Positions 1-10,650 of a stretch of 64,000 nt of DNA are shown here, piece after piece. Both the position numbers and the translations under genes were made by a program. Under the pieces are notes generated by a model. It was not told the origin of the DNA. It searched no databases and saw nothing but the letters and a program-made list of their open reading frames with translations. Position 1 is the first letter of the stretch. The number at the start of each line of letters is the position of its first letter. Source of the stretch: Phymatolithon calcareum (lineage: Eukaryota > Rhodophyta > Florideophyceae > Hapalidiales); assembly GCA_977006965.1 (NCBI GenBank), contig OZ345376.1:1-64000 (forward strand), in the 5' to 3' direction.

Positions 1-490
1 TGGGGTTGTGGGTTAGTGGGTTGTGGGTTTGGGTTGTGGATGTGGGGTTGGTTGTGGGTTGTGGGTTTTGGGTTGTGGGTTGTGGTTGTGGTTGTGGGTT
101 GTGGTTTTGGGGTTGTGGGGTTTTGGTTGTGGGTTGTGGGTTGTGGGTTGTGGGTTGTGGGGTGTTGGTTTGGTTGTGGGTGTGGTTGTGGTTGTGTTGT
201 GGTTGTGGTTTTGGGGTTGTGGGTTGTGGGGTTGTTGGGTTGTGGGTTTTGGGTTGTGGTTGTGGGTTGTGGGTTGTGGTTGTGGGTTGTGGTTTTGGTG
301 TGGGTTGTGGGTTTTGGTTTGTTGTGGTTGTGGGTTTGTTGGTTGTGGGTTGTGTTGTGGTTGTGGGTTGTTGGGTTTTGGGTTGTGGGTTGTGTTGTGG
401 GTTGTGGTTGTGGTTGTGGGTTGTGGTTGTGGGTTGTGGGTAGTTGTGGTGGTTGTGGGGTTGTGGGTTGTGGTTGTGGGTTGTGGGTTG
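1..490. repeat. G/T-only degenerate heptamer tract (TTGTGGG)
   Basis: The plus strand is built almost only of G and T, as imperfect TTGTGGG units with TTGTGGT, TTTTGGG and GTTTGG variants. The long open frames across it are low-complexity artefacts, not genes. The strand bias and the many spaced GGG runs would allow G-quadruplex folding of the plus strand. The tract touches the left edge of the window, so its full length is unknown. It resembles a degenerate telomere-like or subtelomeric repeat in composition, but its G-rich strand runs toward the interior of the window. Confidence 0.9.
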
Positions 491-533
491 GTATAGAGGA
501 GTGGTATTATTATTATTAGTGGTGGTGGTTTTG

Positions 534-2483
534 TCCCTATTCCCTATTCCCTATTATCCCTATTCCCTATTCCCTATTCCCTATTCCCTATTCCCTATTC
601 CCTATTCCCTATTCCCTATTCCCTATTCCCTATTCCCTATTCCCTATTCCCTATTCCCTATTCCTTCCCTATTCCCTATTCCCTATTCCCTATTCCCTAT
701 TCCCTATTCCCTATTCCCTATTCCCTATTCCCTATTCCCTATTCCCTATTCCCTATTCCCTATTCCCTATTCCCTATTCCCTATTCCCTATTCCCTATTC
801 CCTATTCCCTATTCCCTATTCCCTATTCCCTATTCCCTATTCCCTATTCCCTATTCCCTATTCCCTATTCCCTATTCCCTATTCCCTATTCCCTATTCCC
901 TATTCCCTATTCCCTATTCCCTATTCCCTATTCCCTATTCCCTATTACCCTATTCCCTATTCCCTATTCCCTATTCCCTATTCCCTATTCCCTATTCCCT
1001 ATTCCCTATTCCCTATTCCCTATTCCCTATTCCCTATTCCCTATTCCCTATTCCCTATTCCCTATTCCCTATTCCCTATTCCCTATTCCCTATTCCCTAT
1101 TCCCTATTCCCTATTCCCTATTCCCTATTCCCTATTCCCTATTCCCTATTCCCTATTCCCTATTCCCTATTCCCTATTCCCTATTCCCTATTCCCTATTC
1201 CCTATTCCCTATTCCCTATTCCCTATTCCCTATTCCCTATTCCCTATTCCCTATTCCCTATTCCCTATTCCCTATTCCCTATTCCCTATTCCCTATTCCC
1301 TATTCCCTATTCCCTATTCCCTATTCCCTATTCCCTATTCCCTATTCCCTATTCCCTATTCCCTATTCCCTATTCCCTATTCCCTATTCCCTATTCCCTA
1401 TTCCCTATTCCCTATTCCCTATTCCCTATTCCCTATTCCCTATTCCCTATTCCCTATTCCCTATTCCCTATTCCCTATTCCCTATTCCCTATTCCCTATT
1501 CCCTATTCCCTATTCCCTATTCCCTATTCCCTATTCCCTATTCCCTATTCCCTATTCCCTATTCCCTATTCCCTATTCCCTATTCCCTATTCCCTATTCC
1601 CTATTCCCTATTCCCTATTCCCTATTCCCTATTCCCTATTCCCTATTCCCTATTCCCTATTCCCTATTCCCTATTCCCTATTCCCTATTCCCTATTCCCT
1701 ATTCCCTATTCCCTATTCCCTATTCCCTATTCCCTATTCCCTATTCCCTATTCCCTATTCCCTATTCCCTATTCCCTATTCCCTATTCCCTATTCCCTAT
1801 TCCCTATTCCCTATTCCCTATTCCCTATTCCCTATTCCCTATTCCCTATTCCCTATTCCCTATTCCCTATTCCCTATTCCCTATTCCCTATTCCCTATTC
1901 CCTATTCCCTATTCCCTATTCCCTATTCCCTATTCCCTATTCCCTATTCCCTATTCCCTATTCCCTATTCCCTATTCCCTATTCCCTATTCCCTATTCCC
2001 TATTCCCTATTCCCTATTCCCTATTCCCTATTCCCTATTCCCTATTCCCTATTCCCTATTCCCTATTCCCTATTCCCTATTCCCTATTCCCTATTCCCTA
2101 TTCCCTATTCCCTATTCCCTATTCCCTATTCCCTATTCCCTATTCCCTATTCCCTATTCCCTATTCCCTATTCCCTATTCCCTATTCCCTATTCCCTATT
2201 CCCTATTCCCTATTCCCTATTCCCTATTCCCTATTCCCTATTCCCTATTCCCTATTCCCTATTCCCTATTCCCTATTCCCTATTCCCTATTCCCTATTCC
2301 CTATTCCCTATTCCTTATTCCCCTATTCCCTATTCCCTATTCCCTATTCCCTATTCCCTATTCCCTATTCCCTATTCCCTTATTCCCTATTCCCTATTCC
2401 CTATTCCCTATTCCCCTATTCCCTATTCCCTATTCCCTATTCCCTATTCCCTATTCCCTATTCCCTATTCCCTATTCCCTATA
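534..2483. repeat. CCCTATT heptamer satellite, about 1.95 kb
   Basis: Some 275-280 tandem copies of CCCTATT run with very few changes (short indels near 553, 661, 946, 2313, 2378 and 2413). A few decayed units lie at 2563-2600. A 7-bp unit without stops gives a spurious open frame with the repeating peptide SLFPIPY; this is not a gene. The complement AATAGGG resembles telomeric G-strand repeats. The array is flanked by other sequence on both sides here, so it is either an interstitial array or a subtelomeric satellite. Confidence 0.97.
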
Positions 2484-2489
2484 TCCCAA

Positions 2490-3284
2490 AATTGGTCCAT
2501 TATCATTTACCTTAACCATTGCTAAACAACAACATCTTCATGACCTGAACAACTACAAACTTCTATTCCCTACTCCCTATTCCCTATCCCTTATTCCCTA
2601 ACTTCACACTCGCTATTCTCATTATTGACCGTGCAAGAGTTAACTGCAATCCGACAAACTTCCATATCCCAATGGAGAAGGTGCCAGGATCAATCACGCA
2701 ATCATGAATATTGTGCATTGTCAGACAGTAGTTTCCACCAATAAATTGTAACCATATTACGTAACGAGCTCAAGTGAAGAGGACTGCTTCCCGAATCCAG
2801 CATTTTGATTACAGAATATTGTACAACAAATAACGTATATTCCATATGGAAGCACCATACTCTCCGCTCATACAGTTACATTCAAATGCAGTCAGCCACC
2901 GACGCATCCCGGGCACTCACCAATAGCCAATAGAAAGGCCCTAATTTGAATCCGGATCTCTTATGATCTCTAACCATACGCAATTTCGACATTGCACATG
3001 ACATTTTCATTGTTTGACAGTACAGATCCGTGATTACGTTCCAATACGCGAGGCACACGAAATAGCCAATAGAGCACATTATTTTTTTCCACTACACCAT
3101 CGCTGTAATTCAACCACGAGCCGCCGATTCCATGATGGTAATTGTAATTGGTAATATTCATGGCACTTTCTCCTAATTGGCTAGCATTCATAGAAACAAA
3201 TTATGGTTGGTGACCACAGCAGAAAGCCTTATCTCATTGGCCATGCGCGTTACCTCTCTAAGGTCATTCCCTATGCCGCATGGA
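2490..3284. other. Intergenic stretch, no gene seen
   Basis: No convincing coding sequence. Two copies of AATAGCCAATAGA occur at 2922-2934 and 3061-3073; each contains a CCAAT pentamer, but nothing links them to a promoter. Short open frames on the minus strand (2882-3191) have no recognisable features. Confidence 0.5.
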
Positions 3285-3288
3285 TTCC

Positions 3289-3420
3289 AGCGCACTAACT
3301 TCCCGTTCGCGCACAGTTACGCACTTGGTACCCCTGGAAAGTGCTCACGGAGACAAAGAGATCGGTACCAAGCGTGTAATTTTGCGTTAACCGGAAGTTT
3401 GTGCGCCAGAAGTCGGGCAT
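3289..3420. repeat. Hairpin-family repeat, diverged copy
   Basis: The stretch follows the same plan as the copies at 3566-3663, 16060-16285 and 16432-16545: a CCGTTCGCGCA-like start, a core resembling GCGCCTGGTACC, a TGGAAAG step, then a complementary return arm ending near GCGCC. The arms here are diverged. It is non-coding as far as can be seen. Confidence 0.7.
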
Positions 3421-3565
3421 TGTGCCCAAAAATATATAGATAATAAGATTTTAGATTTAGGCGCAACAAATTGTATTTTAATTTTTACTGCTCTTAATCT
3501 ATCATAAACTTAGAATCCTGTTTTGTTGTAATATTTGAGCACAATCCCGGTGGTCTACCGCACAA

Positions 3566-3663
3566 TGTTCCCGTTCGCGCACACTTGCGCGCCTGGTACC
3601 GTTGGAAAGCGCGCGCAGAGAGCTTTCGAACGGTACCAGGCGCGCAAGTGTGCGCGCAAGGGA
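3566..3663. repeat. Hairpin element with 35-bp arms
   Basis: Arms at 3576-3610 and 3622-3656 are reverse complements with one mismatch in 35 positions, separated by an 11-nt loop. The core is GGTACC flanked by alternating GCGC. It is the best-preserved member of the hairpin family in this window, and could be a MITE-like or foldback element. No flanking target duplication was identified. Confidence 0.9.
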
Positions 3664-3826
3664 AAAAATGCGCCACCTGGGGTCAACCGGCGAAAAAATA
3701 TCTAAAAAGTAGGCTCGAGTGCTGGGAGACTTGGATGCAGGCCGAATTTAATGATAATTTGCCATCTTGAAAAACTCATAAAATAACGCATCTGAGAGGG
3801 TCTTCCACAAGGGCGAAAATCGCAGC

Positions 3827-4007
3827 TGGCTCGAATGGCTCCAGGAAAAATATGTAAATTTCAACTTTGGCTCGAATGGCTCCGTCGTTCACCTGCGAAA
3901 ATGATGTCATATATGAGGGGTCTCTCAGAAGGTCCAAATTGTGGAGCCATTCGAGCCAGTCACCCTAATTTTCAATAACATTTTGAACGATGGAGCCATT
4001 CGAGCCA
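3827..4007. repeat. Four copies of a 16-mer, two forward and two inverted
   Basis: TGGCTCGAATGGCTCC occurs at 3827-3842 and 3868-3883. Its exact reverse complement GGAGCCATTCGAGCCA occurs at 3943-3958 and 3992-4007. All four copies are identical. The arrangement motif-motif-inverse-inverse could fold into alternative stems or form paired protein-binding sites. The function is unknown. Confidence 0.92.
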
Positions 4008-4016
4008 GCGGAAACT

Positions 4017-4160
4017 ATATAGGACACCGACATGACGGAGATGACGTTGTAACATGTTTTAGAGGTTGGGGAAGGTGTTGGGAGAGTATGTGGACTGGTC
4101 TGAGTCGATTTGAGAGCGTTTGAAATTTTGGTCAAGGTAGTCACCTCGCTGGCGAAGAAG
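4017..4160 (+). repeat. 144-bp minisatellite unit, first copy in the left cluster
   Basis: One unit of a 144-bp repeat running from the GACATGACGGAG-like stretch through GTTGGGGAAGGTGTTGGGAGAG to the GGTCAAGGTAGT-like end. The next unit follows at the same spacing. The same family forms an array at 15.1-15.76 kb. In the plus frame the units resemble DVLEDGEGVGKV...EILVKVV, though with in-frame stops here. Confidence 0.8.
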
Positions 4161-5086
4161 ACGCGGGACAGCGACATGACGGAGATGAGTTCAAAAGACG
4201 TTCTTGATGTTGGGGAAGGTGTTGGGAGAGTATGTGGACTGGTCTGAGTCGATTTGAGAGCGTTTGAAATTTTGGTCAAGGTAGTCTTCCTCTCGGGAGG
4301 GAGGACGCGGGACACAAACATGACGATGATGACCGGAAAACATGTGGAGTAGGATGGTAAAGATGATGGGACAGTGGTTATGGCGTTTGGGTGCCATTGG
4401 GAGACGCTGAGGAGGTTTGTTACTTCTGGGTCCGCGTTTCCAGCCTGTTTTCGCAGGTTGTTACTTCTGGGTCCGCGCACAGAGGCCATTTGGAGGGGGT
4501 GCCCTGTAGAGGCCAAAAACGCGGACCCAGAAGTAACAGTTTTAAATGGTCAAAATAGGATTTTGTCGATTGTTTGAGTAAGTGGCACATTTGGACTCAG
4601 AAGTCACGAAAGAATATACCTAGACGCGGGACACCGACATGACGGAGATGAGTTCAAAAGACGTTCTTGATGTTGGGGAAGGTGTTGGGAGAGTATGTGG
4701 ACTGGTCTGAGTCGATTTGAGAGCGTTTGAAATTTTGGTCAAGGTTGTCTCCCTCTCGGGAGGGAGGACGCGGGACACAAACATGACGATGATGACCGGA
4801 AAACATGTGGAGTAGGATGGTAAAGATGATGGGACAGTGGTTATGGCGTTTGGGTGCCATTGGGAGACGCTGAGGAGGTTTGTTACTTCTGGGTCCGCGT
4901 TTCCAGCCTGTTTTCGCAGGTTGTTACTTCTGGGTCCGCGCACAGAGGCCATTTGGAGGGGGTGCCCTGTAGAGGCCAAAAACGCGGACCCAGAAGTAAC
5001 AGTTTTAAATGGTCAAAATAGGATTTTGTCGATTGTTTGAGTAAGTGGCACATTTGGACCCAGAAGTCACGAAAGAATATACCTAG
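4161..5086. repeat. 463-bp tandem duplication containing a 144-bp unit and inverted repeats
   Basis: 4161-4623 and 4624-5086 are near-identical direct copies; only a handful of differences are visible, so the duplication is recent. Each copy contains one 144-bp minisatellite unit followed by a tail in which TGTTACTTCTGGGTCCGCG (4417 onward, with a second forward copy about 40 bp later) is answered by its reverse complement about 100 bp downstream. Short open frames on both strands simply repeat at 463-bp spacing and are not taken as genes. Confidence 0.95.
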
Positions 5087-6060
5087 CGCATCGTGTTACT
5101 CTGTGCCTGAGATTCTCGACGACTCAGTTTTGGGAGAGTGGGTGTAGTCTTCCTCGTACTAGTTTGCTTCTTCGACATACACTCGCCAATTTCCGACGAG
5201 AACCGGAAGTATCTCTTGATCGTGTCGACAGCGTTCTTGAGACTCTCCAGCGCGAATATATGTTTTCTGGAGTCACAATGTAGTTGAAACCGTTCGTCGA
5301 AATGAAGGAGTGAGCAGCCCAATTGAAGTTCCTTTTGACTCGTGGGACCATGTCCTTGACTACAAGCACTGCACGAACCATGCTAATATCATCTGTGCTC
5401 TCTAGAGGAGCCGAAACTTGCTCCAACGTTTCAATCAGAATTCGGCCGGATTGTGCCAACGCAGTTCTGTTCGAGTAATTCAGAATGTCAGCCCAGCAAC
5501 GGCGCTCAATATCCACGAGACTTGACTTGATTTCCTTGCCAAGTTGTTGCATGTTGGAGAACATTAGGCGCGGATTTTCTTTCCCATCCCATCCCTCAAA
5601 TCGGTATCCATCGAAAACAATTCCCGGTGGAATATCCCCTTTGCGAACATTTTCCCAGAGTTCGCGATCATTACCAGGGCGACGAGAGAAACGACGGGCA
5701 GAGAATATTGTAACGGTTTGTGGAGTTGGCACGTCTGCCTTGGGTGCTCATCATGACAGAGATAGACGGTATATATATAGAAATTTTTTGTCATGCTGAC
5801 ATACAGTAAGCCGATGCGGAATTGGAAACGAGAATAAAAACTATTGGGCAGTACAATCTTATCATATGTGCAGTAGTAGTAGCACACAGTGCCCAGCGCG
5901 ATCACAAAATATGAGTTCACAAAATATCCAAACTCGTCTCTCATTTGCATCTCGGAGCTGCGGAAAATGGCTTTTTCAATGATCTTGGAGTAGATTGGGC
6001 CTTTTCGCGAAATTAACGAATGCACTGGTGCCCCTGGACGTCTTCCGGTCCATCTACGTA
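5083..6060 (-). pseudogene. Unrecognised protein family, copy A (frameshifted)
   Basis: On the minus strand, a segment with residues SYFVIALGTVCYYY and DKIVL (about 5830-5920) is followed by RRFSRRPGNDRELWEN and GDIPPG (about 5630-5690). Open frame then continues to about 5270, where it shifts frame; the end of the second frame (ALESLKNAVDTIKRY) stops near 5083. Copy B at 8338-9070 matches both blocks, including the pattern RF-R-(D/E)-E-WEN-GD-P-G. A GTATGT at the same place in both copies (near 5803 and 8925, minus strand) could be an intron donor. No family was recognised. The frameshift and missing start make a pseudogene, or a gene with unresolved introns, most likely. A further open stretch (FEKEIVYVDGPEDVQG) lies at about 6010-6060. 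Confidence 0.55.
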
Positions 6061-7050
6061 AACAATTTCTTTCTCAAAAACCTCATCGACAGCAATGGGA
6101 AACGAGCACACCAAATCAAGTACTGTACCATATCATAAATCAATCGGTTTATGATACACGACATTGTCAGACACATCATGACGACGGCGTAATATCAGTG
6201 TGTCATACACTGCATGCTTGTTCTCTCTTTATTGGTTCAATATGTTTGCATTTGATCGTATGACTAAGTCCGAGAAAATCCCTGCATCCCATTTACCGCG
6301 CTTTCGACATACCGTTTATCGCTGTCTAGTTTTGGTATACTTTTTTTAAAACGGTATACCAAAACTTCGAGGAGCAGTATAAGGGTGAAAAAATTTTCGA
6401 AAATAGTTTGACCTCACAGCTCGAACAATCCCAACATTATAGTGCTGAATCCCGCATAATATGGCCATTTACAAATTATTCTGACTCATATCACGCCTGT
6501 TGAAAATCAGCAAAAGTGGGTTTTTTAGTGAAATACTGCTGACTTTGAGGCGTGGTATAAGTATTGTAACATTTTTTCTTTTGATAAAGAAACAGCATAA
6601 AAGTCTTCCGATAGGTTATTGCAACCATGTCGATGAAATTTGGATTAGAATTTTTTACGAGGGCTATACCGCGCTCTATATTTCTAATGGCAAACTCGTG
6701 TTATACTGTTCTGCACATTTGGTATATCAACGCACCTTCATGAAGCGCCAGGCGTTTTCGCAACTATTCTTGATCTTCGAATTGGGGGTGCATATGATAA
6801 CAACGCGAGTGTATCAGAGGAACACTGGAACTGGTGATGGACGCATGGGTCTCGTGCAACTTCTAGTTGACACGAAGTGCCGAAGCTCCTTGCGTTGCCA
6901 CGGTGTGGAACACGGAGCATGATTTTGGCCCAGGTCTTCCCTCTTTTTTATGTGCTCCTAATAACGTAACGTATCAGTACGTAAATTACCCAATAACTGT
7001 GCTTCGCACAGTAAGCTCAAATTATCTACTTCAAAGATAAGACCAGAAAA
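6061..7050. other. Unassigned region with a short perfect hairpin
   Basis: The only structured item is the hairpin at 6328-6366. An open frame of 140 codons on the plus strand (6500-6922) has no recognisable domain and poor coding character, so I do not call it a gene. Confidence 0.4.
6328..6366. repeat. 13-bp perfect inverted repeat
   Basis: AGTTTTGGTATAC at 6328-6340 is followed by its exact reverse complement at 6354-6366 around a T/A-rich 13-nt spacer. It is isolated from any recognisable gene. Confidence 0.8.
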
Positions 7051-7054
7051 CGGG

Positions 7055-7620
7055 ATTCCCTTGCGCTACACTAAGAAATATGGTCACTGTTACACAGAGC
7101 CTCCAGATTTAACGACGTGTTTGCATCAAATGGAACGATTTGTTGCGCACAAGTAATGCCGCACACAACACAAGTTACATACGCGAAAGCAGGAGAAATT
7201 GGTGACGTGGTCGCTCCCGCGATGTTACTGTCTCGTGAGTAGAAATACTATTTCATTCTTTCAAACCAATCTCCCATTCTCGCAATTGTTACAGATCATG
7301 TTCGGTTCTGATACCTACAAAGCTTAATATCGAAAAAGATCGCACTCCGAATGAGTGCCCGTTATTCATGACTCAACAAGGAAGTGCCGTGTCATCCTCG
7401 CGGAATTAATGTCAAAACCTGACCCCGAGAACATGTCCCCTTACGTATCGACTCGATGGAGTCGGAAGGATCTCAGACGCACCACTCAGTGGCAGAATTC
7501 TCAGGCACGACAAAAACTACCATCGCGAGGAACGGCATGCCAATTCGATATTGTATTTCATTTCGGGATCTGTAATACGTTCCGGAAACACGATGTTTAA
7601 GTTAAAATGGCAGAGTATGT
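7055..7620. repeat. Diverged segmental duplicate (partner 9080-9950)
   Basis: The sequence from GCGCTACACTAAGAAATATGG onward aligns with 9083 onward over several hundred bases with scattered substitutions. In the plus frame both copies share KYGHCYTE, a TCLH step, and LHTRKQEKL followed by WSLPR. The copy here has a stop after HK where copy two reads CKYCC. It could be a remnant of a small cysteine-rich gene or simply duplicated non-coding DNA. Confidence 0.6.
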
Positions 7621-7754
7621 AAATGATAGAATGTGCACTGAATATATATCATCATAAGATTTCTATAATCATCAGCACTTGAACATATTCGTAAATAGGA
7701 CTCAAAACTTTCATAGAATCAGTACGAATTATTTTCCTATGGTAATACCTATAT

Positions 7755-8150
7755 TGTCAAGACCAGATTACTTGTGTATATACGCACTTTTCTGTCATGA
7801 TGATACTTTCGCGACATTTGTTCGCCAGCAAAAAATCAAATTTCTAATTTATTTCTAAAATTGTATTTAATAAGTGAAACCAATTCATTCCTTAATAACG
7901 CTCATATCATCCTGACAAGAATACTTGTGTACATAAGCATTCTTTTGTCGCGATGATACTTCGCAACATGATTCCACAGAAAATATCAAATTTCAAAATA
8001 TTTGTAGAAAATTGAATCTTCTCAGTGAGAAGTATTCTCCTATCATAACTCTCATATTATCCTGACAAGATTACTTGTGTATATACGCACTTTTCTGTCA
8101 TGATAATGCTTCTGCAACATGATTGCAAAACAAAATTTCAAGTTCCGAAT
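7755..8150. repeat. Three tandem ~150-bp repeat units
   Basis: The phrase GATTACTTGTGTATATACGCA with a following TCTGTCATGATGATACTT recurs at about 7762, 7917 and 8067, i.e. about every 150-155 bp. A fourth, isolated unit starts near 10060. The units are A/T-rich and non-coding. Confidence 0.8.
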
Positions 8151-8337
8151 TATTTTCAAAAATGTGGTAAGACACTATCGCGTCATATTAACACGAAGGA
8201 ACAGAATGAGCATGTCTTTATTATACAAGCTGTTCGCATGCTTTTGTCTTACACATTTCTTGGACCATTTTTATATTTCAAGTTCAAGTGAGTGTGCTGT
8301 TTATTCGAAGTTCTCACTGTTATCGAATGCCTGTTGC

Positions 8338-9070
8338 TCATTTCTGGACGGCCTTCATGGAGAGAAAGCACCCATGTTTGAAACAATCGAATGCATAAGG
8401 ACACAAGTCCTGGCCGAAGTGGAACAACTTCATCTTCTCTCTATCTTCTTTCGTCATGACAACCTTAAACTTTTGAGCTATTCCCTAAGACACGAAGTAG
8501 AAAATGTCACGGTACTCATTTTCGCATATCCTTCCCTTCGGTTCCGAGATAATATCGGCTTTCCTGCGCCACGCATCGAAAATTTTCTCGAACTCCTCGA
8601 CCTCCTGTGGACGAAATTCTTCTTTCATCTGCTTCACCATCGCCTCATACATCATAGCATTATACGCAGTACTAGAAATGCTTATCGTCTTCATTGTGTT
8701 CTTCACTTGAGGGTCTATTGGGGCATCGATTCTTTCTTTGATCTCGAATCCGGATGGATTATCTCCTACCTGAAAATTTTCCCAGACTTCCTGTTCATGC
8801 GCAAGACGACCTAAAAAACGAGGAAGAGACGACATTCTGACGCCTTCTTGAGATGGTACGAATTCTTTGTTTTTCGTCCGGAGAGCGATAGTCGTTATAG
8901 ATTGACAGTTTAGGTGTGATCACATACAGTAAGCTGATATCGATAGAGAAAAAACAATACTGGACAGTACAATCTTATCATGTGTGAAGTTATAGTAACA
9001 CACAGTGCTCTGCGCGATCACAAAATATGAGGTCATATTGCAATGCTACCAAAACATCCGAACTCGTCTT
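8338..9070 (-). pseudogene. Unrecognised protein family, copy B (in-frame stop)
   Basis: On the minus strand, SYFVIAQSTVCYYNF and DKIVL (about 8940-9030) align with copy A. MSSLPRFLGRLAHEQEVWEN begins at 8835. The frame runs to FVS, meets TAG at 8485-8487, then continues in the same frame (GIAQKFKVVMTKEDRE, then DLCPYAFDCFKHG) to a stop at 8338-8340. Copy C matches the last part with mostly synonymous-type differences (TGT/TGC, CCT/CCG), which argues that the minus strand is the coding one. Copy C has GAC where copy B has the TAG region, so the stop looks secondary. No known family was recognised. Confidence 0.6.
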
Positions 9071-9082
9071 TCATTTGTATCT

Positions 9083-9960
9083 CGCGCTACACTACGAAAT
9101 ATGGTCACTGTTACACAGAGTGTCCTGATGTACCGACGTGCTTGCATCCAGTGGAAACATTTGTTGTTTGCAAGTACTGCTGCACAAAATACAAGTTACA
9201 TACTCGAAAGCAGGAGAAATTGATGATGTGGTCGCTCCCGCGATTCTACTGTCCGGCAAGTAAAAATAATATTTCCTTCTTTCGCATAGTGCTTCCGCGG
9301 CACACCGTAGATATTCTCGTTCAAATGCACTGTTTGTGTCAAAGAATGGATATTTTTGAAGAAGACGGGCAAAACATATAAACCAAAGCTCCTGAAGCAA
9401 ACGGTCAGAGATCTTGTAAGTCTGATCCACGGAAAAACATGTCTGATTCTAATCGAAATCTATTAAAGCAGGTGTAATTGTCGTGACGCCGTCCATAACA
9501 TCAAAGTAAAAGTCACGGGAAGGATATCGATCTTGAAGTGATTTTCTTATTCCTCCAATTGTCACAGATCACTTTCGCTTTTCGTACCTACAAATAATAT
9601 TATGCAGGAGGATCGCACTCTTAATGCGTGTTCGTTCTTCATGACTCAACAATGAAGTGCCGTTTCATACTAGTGGAATTAATGTCTAGAACGGACCGCG
9701 GAAACAAATCCTCCTCACGTATTGACACGATGGATTCGGAAAGATCTCACACGCTCCACTCTATGACAGAACAGTAAAGCCGCCTGTCAGCCCGCATTCC
9801 ACAGACGCCACTAAGACTACTATTGCAAGAAACGGCATGCCAATTCGATATTGTATTTCACTTCGAGATCTGCAATACGTCCAGAAAGACGATTTTTCGG
9901 TTGAAATGGGCAGAGTCTGTCAATGACAGATTTTGCATTGAATACATATGTATAAGACTT
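9083..9960. repeat. Diverged segmental duplicate (partner 7055-7620)
   Basis: This is the better-preserved copy of the duplicated block. In the plus frame it reads KYGHCYTECPDVPTCLHP and CKYCCTKYKLHTRKQEKL, a cysteine-rich stretch that could bind metal, but the minus strand is also open (9092-9430). The match resumes around 9560-9950, with ATGACTCAACAA(T/G)GAAGTGCCG and GGAACGGCATGCCAATTCG shared with 7350-7560. No gene is called. Confidence 0.55.
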
Positions 9961-10059
9961 CTGTAATCACCAGCGGGTAATCAAATACTTAAAAAGGTTT
10001 CAAAACTTTAATAAAATTAGCACGAATCATTATCCTATCATAGCTCTCATATCATCCGG

Positions 10060-10150
10060 ACAGGATTACTTGTGTATATACGAACTTTCTGTCATGATGA
10101 AACTTCTTCGAGATGTTTGCAAAACAGAATAGAATATTCTAAATTATTAT
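10060..10150. repeat. Isolated unit of the ~150-bp repeat
   Basis: It matches the GATTACTTGTGTATATACG...CTGTCATGATGA units at 7755-8150, and lies just upstream of copy C of the gene family in the same relative position as those units lie upstream of copy B. Confidence 0.75.
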
Positions 10151-10342
10151 TTCAAACTTTATAGTTATCAGCAGAAAGAAATCGGAACAAGCACCAGAGG
10201 TTCTTTTCTCCTATCGCAGCGAAGGCAAACAAGGAGCAATTTCTTCTTGTTAAAGTGGCGGCACTCTTTATTTTATATATTTCTTGAACCATTTGCTTTT
10301 AATAGTTCAACTGAGGTGCTATTCATTTTGAAGTCCTCACTG

Positions 10343-10600
10343 TTATGGTATATCTCCTGCTCTTTTGTGGACCGATATCTTCAAGAGAGAGAGCACATGT
10401 TTGAAGCATTGGAATCCATACGGGCACAAGTCAGCCCGAAGCTGAGTGGTTTAAATTGTTCCTCTCTATATCTTCTTTCTTCATGCGAACCTTAAGCGTC
10501 TGCGACATTCCGTCAAAAACAATGTAAATAATATCACAACTCATTTTCGAAGATCATATGGATATGGTAGGAGATTACTTCCAACCACAGAAAAACGAAA
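10343..10600 (-). pseudogene. Unrecognised protein family, copy C (C-terminal remnant)
   Basis: The minus strand reads DIIYIVFDGMSQTLKVRMKKED, then shifts frame, then ADLCPYGFQCFKH and a short tail to a stop at 10343-10345. This parallels the copy B C-terminus (DLCPYAFDCFKHG). A frame change lies near 10450. The upstream part of the copy is cut off by the decamer satellite that begins at 10651. The identity of the family is unknown. Confidence 0.55.
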
Positions 10601-10650
10601 AGTGATCTATAAACTAAGATTTCGATTCCGTGCATCCCATATGATTATGA

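Noticed and set aside
444-2525. 693-codon open frame with SLFPIPY repeats
   Set aside because: It is a by-product of the stop-free CCCTATT heptamer; 7-bp periodicity, no start context, no non-repeat domain.
3285-3670. CRISPR-like array from regularly repeated GC-rich words
   Set aside because: Copies are hairpins of variable length with diverged arms and no constant spacer length; the genome is eukaryotic in character.
3965-4979. Minus-strand frames with ADPEVTNLLSVSQWHP and TLTKISNALKS repeats
   Set aside because: They follow the 463-bp duplication and 144-bp repeats; the plus strand of the same repeats shows the better cross-cluster peptide match.
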